Source: CAYNNP01 sp964398215
GTDB lineage: Bacteria; Planctomycetota; Planctomycetia; Pirellulales; Pirellulaceae
Direction of reading: 5' to 3'
NCBI GenBank assembly: GCA_964398215.1
Contig: CAYNNP010000235.1
Coordinates: 1-10,260 of the forward strand
DNA length: 10,260 bases
Below, piece by piece: positions 9,601 through 10,260 of the stretch. The stretch's first letter is position 1, and every line of letters begins with the position of its first letter. A program made the translations under genes and the position numbers. The notes below the pieces were generated by a model. The model had not been told where the DNA came from and searched no databases. It worked only from the letters and a program-made list of their open reading frames with translations.

Positions 9601-9992
9601 CCAGTAGGGTCTACCGCCAGTCGTAACTCCACATCCAGTTCCGCGCGCTCCGCCGATACACGGCCAACGACTTTCAAAGGTTTGAATTCAAACAAGCGAC
9701 TGGGCGTCTTGCCGCCGTCCCACAATTCGAGCATGCGTTCGTATCGCATCAACGGCATCAATACATGGTTCCCGTTTTCGTCCAAGAACATGTAGCCTTG
9801 GAAACGAATGCCACCAAATCCGCTGTCAGTCGAATCCAGTGCCTTTGAGTTGGGGAATGTTCCCGGAGGTTGCGCGATCGCAGCACATGCGTTCCAGCAA
9901 AAGCACACCATCAGCAACGCGCAGAACCAGCGCGGCTTTGTGGGAGTTCGTTGACTAGGATCCACGAAAAACATGTTGCAATGGCCGCTCAT
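6678..9992 (-). CDS. Large exported, C-terminally membrane-anchored protein of unknown function (1104 aa)
   Basis: I do not recognise a named family. The N-terminus is a signal peptide: basic residues K19 and R21, a hydrophobic core at about 22-37, and an A38-I39-A40 cleavage motif before Q41. Residues 41-980 are rich in alternating polar/hydrophobic stretches and read as a chain of beta-sandwich-like domains; no catalytic motif is visible and cysteines are almost absent. A Trp-rich stretch (7 Trp, residues 879-950) precedes three membrane segments at about 982-1003, 1009-1026 and 1029-1054. The last 50 residues are Pro-rich then acidic (run DDDQDE) and probably cytoplasmic. The start is well constrained: an in-frame TGA lies 12 nt upstream of the ATG, with only a weak AGG before it; ATG at 9974 is the only other start that keeps the signal peptide intact. 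It is first of two co-directional genes and overlaps the next by 1 nt. Inferred role: envelope or surface component acting with its neighbour. Confidence 0.85.
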   Translation of the reverse strand: MSGHCNMFFVDPSQRTPTKPRWFCALLMVCFCWNACAAIAQPPGTFPNSKALDSTDSGFGGIRFQGYMFLDENGNHVLMPLMRYERMLELWDGGKTPSRLFEFKPLKVVGRVSAERAELDVELRLAVDPTGGQWVTVPLKMGNFRLMAWPEFTSSPAAQKDDSEKFSVAPDQSGYVLYVRSEKAREITIKMQVQAAVKSASVNVLDFQLPTVSSTVQLRTTPRIASAEVFGIGNEILTTPNKSESGDFEIVSSGGSFQFRWGPKRSAEQLVTTYEVDQDLNFTWNTPEDEPSLSARWTIRSSRDSESVSSFDVRLPAGAQWKEDLLLISSGQKIAPLEKGKDVYTFTIPEEERSSEINVSFKVQLNGRKRDKTGWYDLRIPQVMGAIRQQGELTIKTIDDYRLRWRSRRGVQRVLGDTDTTGDRSYKFSFNRGSVLLPINLSAQQQQLRVASSSIVQIRDQAASLEMSIRSRGEAADSRQLQIDFGPWQFQGIVDAATGESLLIGQDGNVATISLTSDIGDPPSMIQVNAIHPAFASERDLQFQLPQLKSTDPTVVIESSDVTIGTGGRSYFVVELPESKSMVKSQPVPGEDASILASRFRIQPPDAKATVVGSLEAQPPQVTLESTTKIELSGETMTTTMEWDLWAKTDLEGKLDIAFPDVVSRAKGTADESGETVSSSKQTDWRDWTVNVNGRAARLKLLGNGSLELISERLADGKYNIKWTNLRTVDDTTTQSVALPVPRNTDVEVLGDILVTVQGRATMDLQFVDSPSETSLTFDEPPREPIRVRAYAKSATERDLSIEKAIIRSAIGQTQRQEQVLALVRGGDSFRVRLLDVMDKPKVEAFMDQRRVAVRRDNDELIIDLPSDAEPHLIDLRIWTQREQKGWFTAAKPTVRLPYGAGRVYWQVILPDNAHVVWATPTIRRAMTWRIDRWCLTRQPIQSEMSLIDWVGKTDQSVMPSGNKYLYLGSDISSFKVRFASRALLWMLIGSCVMALAAMLTYLPKTRSPATVVVGALCYTGLLSIAPDAAVMAGQIAFISLVLVVVMLVVRVLYKPERTGQPAPVAPEPAPYRSPSTRSLATPSEDDDQDEPHSTENAASGAAI

Positions 9993-10134
9993 CGGCCTGA
10001 ATCAGACAAGTGTGCGATTGTAAATTCGCGAGTGAAAAGAGAAGCGTTCCTAACTTACAGTTTACGCAAGTCACGTAACCGGAAAAAGCAATTGTGGCGT
10101 CCGAGATCCAAATCCCTCATATCAAGGGGTTTCA

Positions 10135-10171
10135 GGGGCCAAAACACGCATAATCGTTATAATCAGGCCCC
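10135..10171. promoter_or_regulatory. Nested inverted repeat in the leader
   Basis: Outer arms GGGGCC (10135-10140) and GGCCCC (10166-10171) are perfectly complementary. Inside them ATAA (10150-10153) and TTAT (10157-10160) form a second small stem around TCG. The two stems are separated by 9 and 5 unpaired bases. No T tract follows on either strand, so it is more like an operator or leader-RNA structure than a terminator. It lies about 140-180 nt before the first start codon. Confidence 0.35.
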
Positions 10172-10203
10172 AAGTTTCCCTGGCGTGGGCGGTAAAACTT
10201 TAC

Positions 10204-10245
10204 AAAAAAAAACGCCTCTAGCGGCCGCGTACGTAGCTTGGCCAC
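10204..10245 (-). terminator. Possible terminator of a gene beyond the right edge
   Basis: Read on the minus strand, GTGGCC (10245-10240) can pair with GGCCGC (10226-10221, one T-G wobble), and nine consecutive T follow at 10212-10204. The 8-nt gap between stem and T run and the 13-nt loop make it a poor intrinsic terminator. It would fit the end of a co-directional upstream gene not seen here. The T tract could instead be an A/T-rich promoter-upstream element. Confidence 0.2.
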
Positions 10246-10260
10246 TCTCTGAGCAGAGCC

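Larger units (their letters stand above)
9993..10260 (-). promoter_or_regulatory. Non-coding leader upstream of the two-gene operon
   Basis: No open reading frame or tRNA-like structure was found in this 268-nt stretch. As the only non-coding sequence upstream of the two genes, it should carry their promoter unless transcription comes from a gene beyond the window. I could not find a -35/-10 pair with good match and spacing on the minus strand. It contains an A/T-rich tract (10192-10212), the nested inverted repeat at 10135-10171, a CCCT/AGGG arm pair (114-117 and 125-128 after 10000), and a CTCTG/CAGAG hairpin at 10247-10258. Confidence 0.4.

Noticed and set aside
10158..10163. Perfect TATAAT on the plus strand
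   Set aside because: No acceptable -35 hexamer at 16-19 nt upstream, and no plus-strand gene follows within the window; it is part of the A/T inner arms of the inverted repeat.
10221..10236. Cluster of palindromic restriction-like sites (GCGGCCGC, CGTACG, TACGTA) suggesting a cloning linker
   Set aside because: Surrounding sequence shows no vector-like sequence and composition is continuous; short G/C palindromes arise by chance.

Overview
The window is almost entirely two large genes on the minus strand, read right to left. A 1104-residue protein (9992-6678) is followed, with a 1-nt TGATG stop/start overlap, by a 2190-residue protein (6678-106). Nothing on the plus strand looks like a gene. 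Base composition is mixed, with roughly half G+C. The very long, poorly characterised exported proteins, the lack of strong Shine-Dalgarno sites, and a short repeat at 43-68 that I recall as scattered through planctomycete genomes together suggest a Planctomycetota bacterium, probably Pirellulales/Rhodopirellula-like. This assignment is from memory and pattern, not a search.

Layout from right to left: 10260-9993 is a 268-nt non-coding leader with a nested inverted repeat (10135-10171), an A/T tract and no convincing promoter. 9992-6678 is the first envelope protein: signal peptide, about 940 residues of predicted beta-rich exported sequence, three membrane segments, and a Pro/acidic tail. 6678-106 is the giant second protein. 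105-1 is a short non-coding tail carrying the dispersed repeat and small hairpins.

The main observation is that the second protein looks like two copies of the first protein's architecture joined head to tail. Its first half has its own signal peptide, about 930 exported residues and three membrane segments. Around residue 1063 a second signal-peptide-like segment appears, ending in Ala-Gln, followed by about 1040 exported residues and three more hydrophobic segments at the C-terminus. The operon would therefore encode three related modules in two polypeptides. Short motifs recur in the same order at the start of the modules, which supports common descent. No enzyme motif or named domain could be recognised, so the role (envelope scaffold, surface assembly, transport partner) is unknown. 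The translational overlap suggests the two proteins are made together and may act in one complex.
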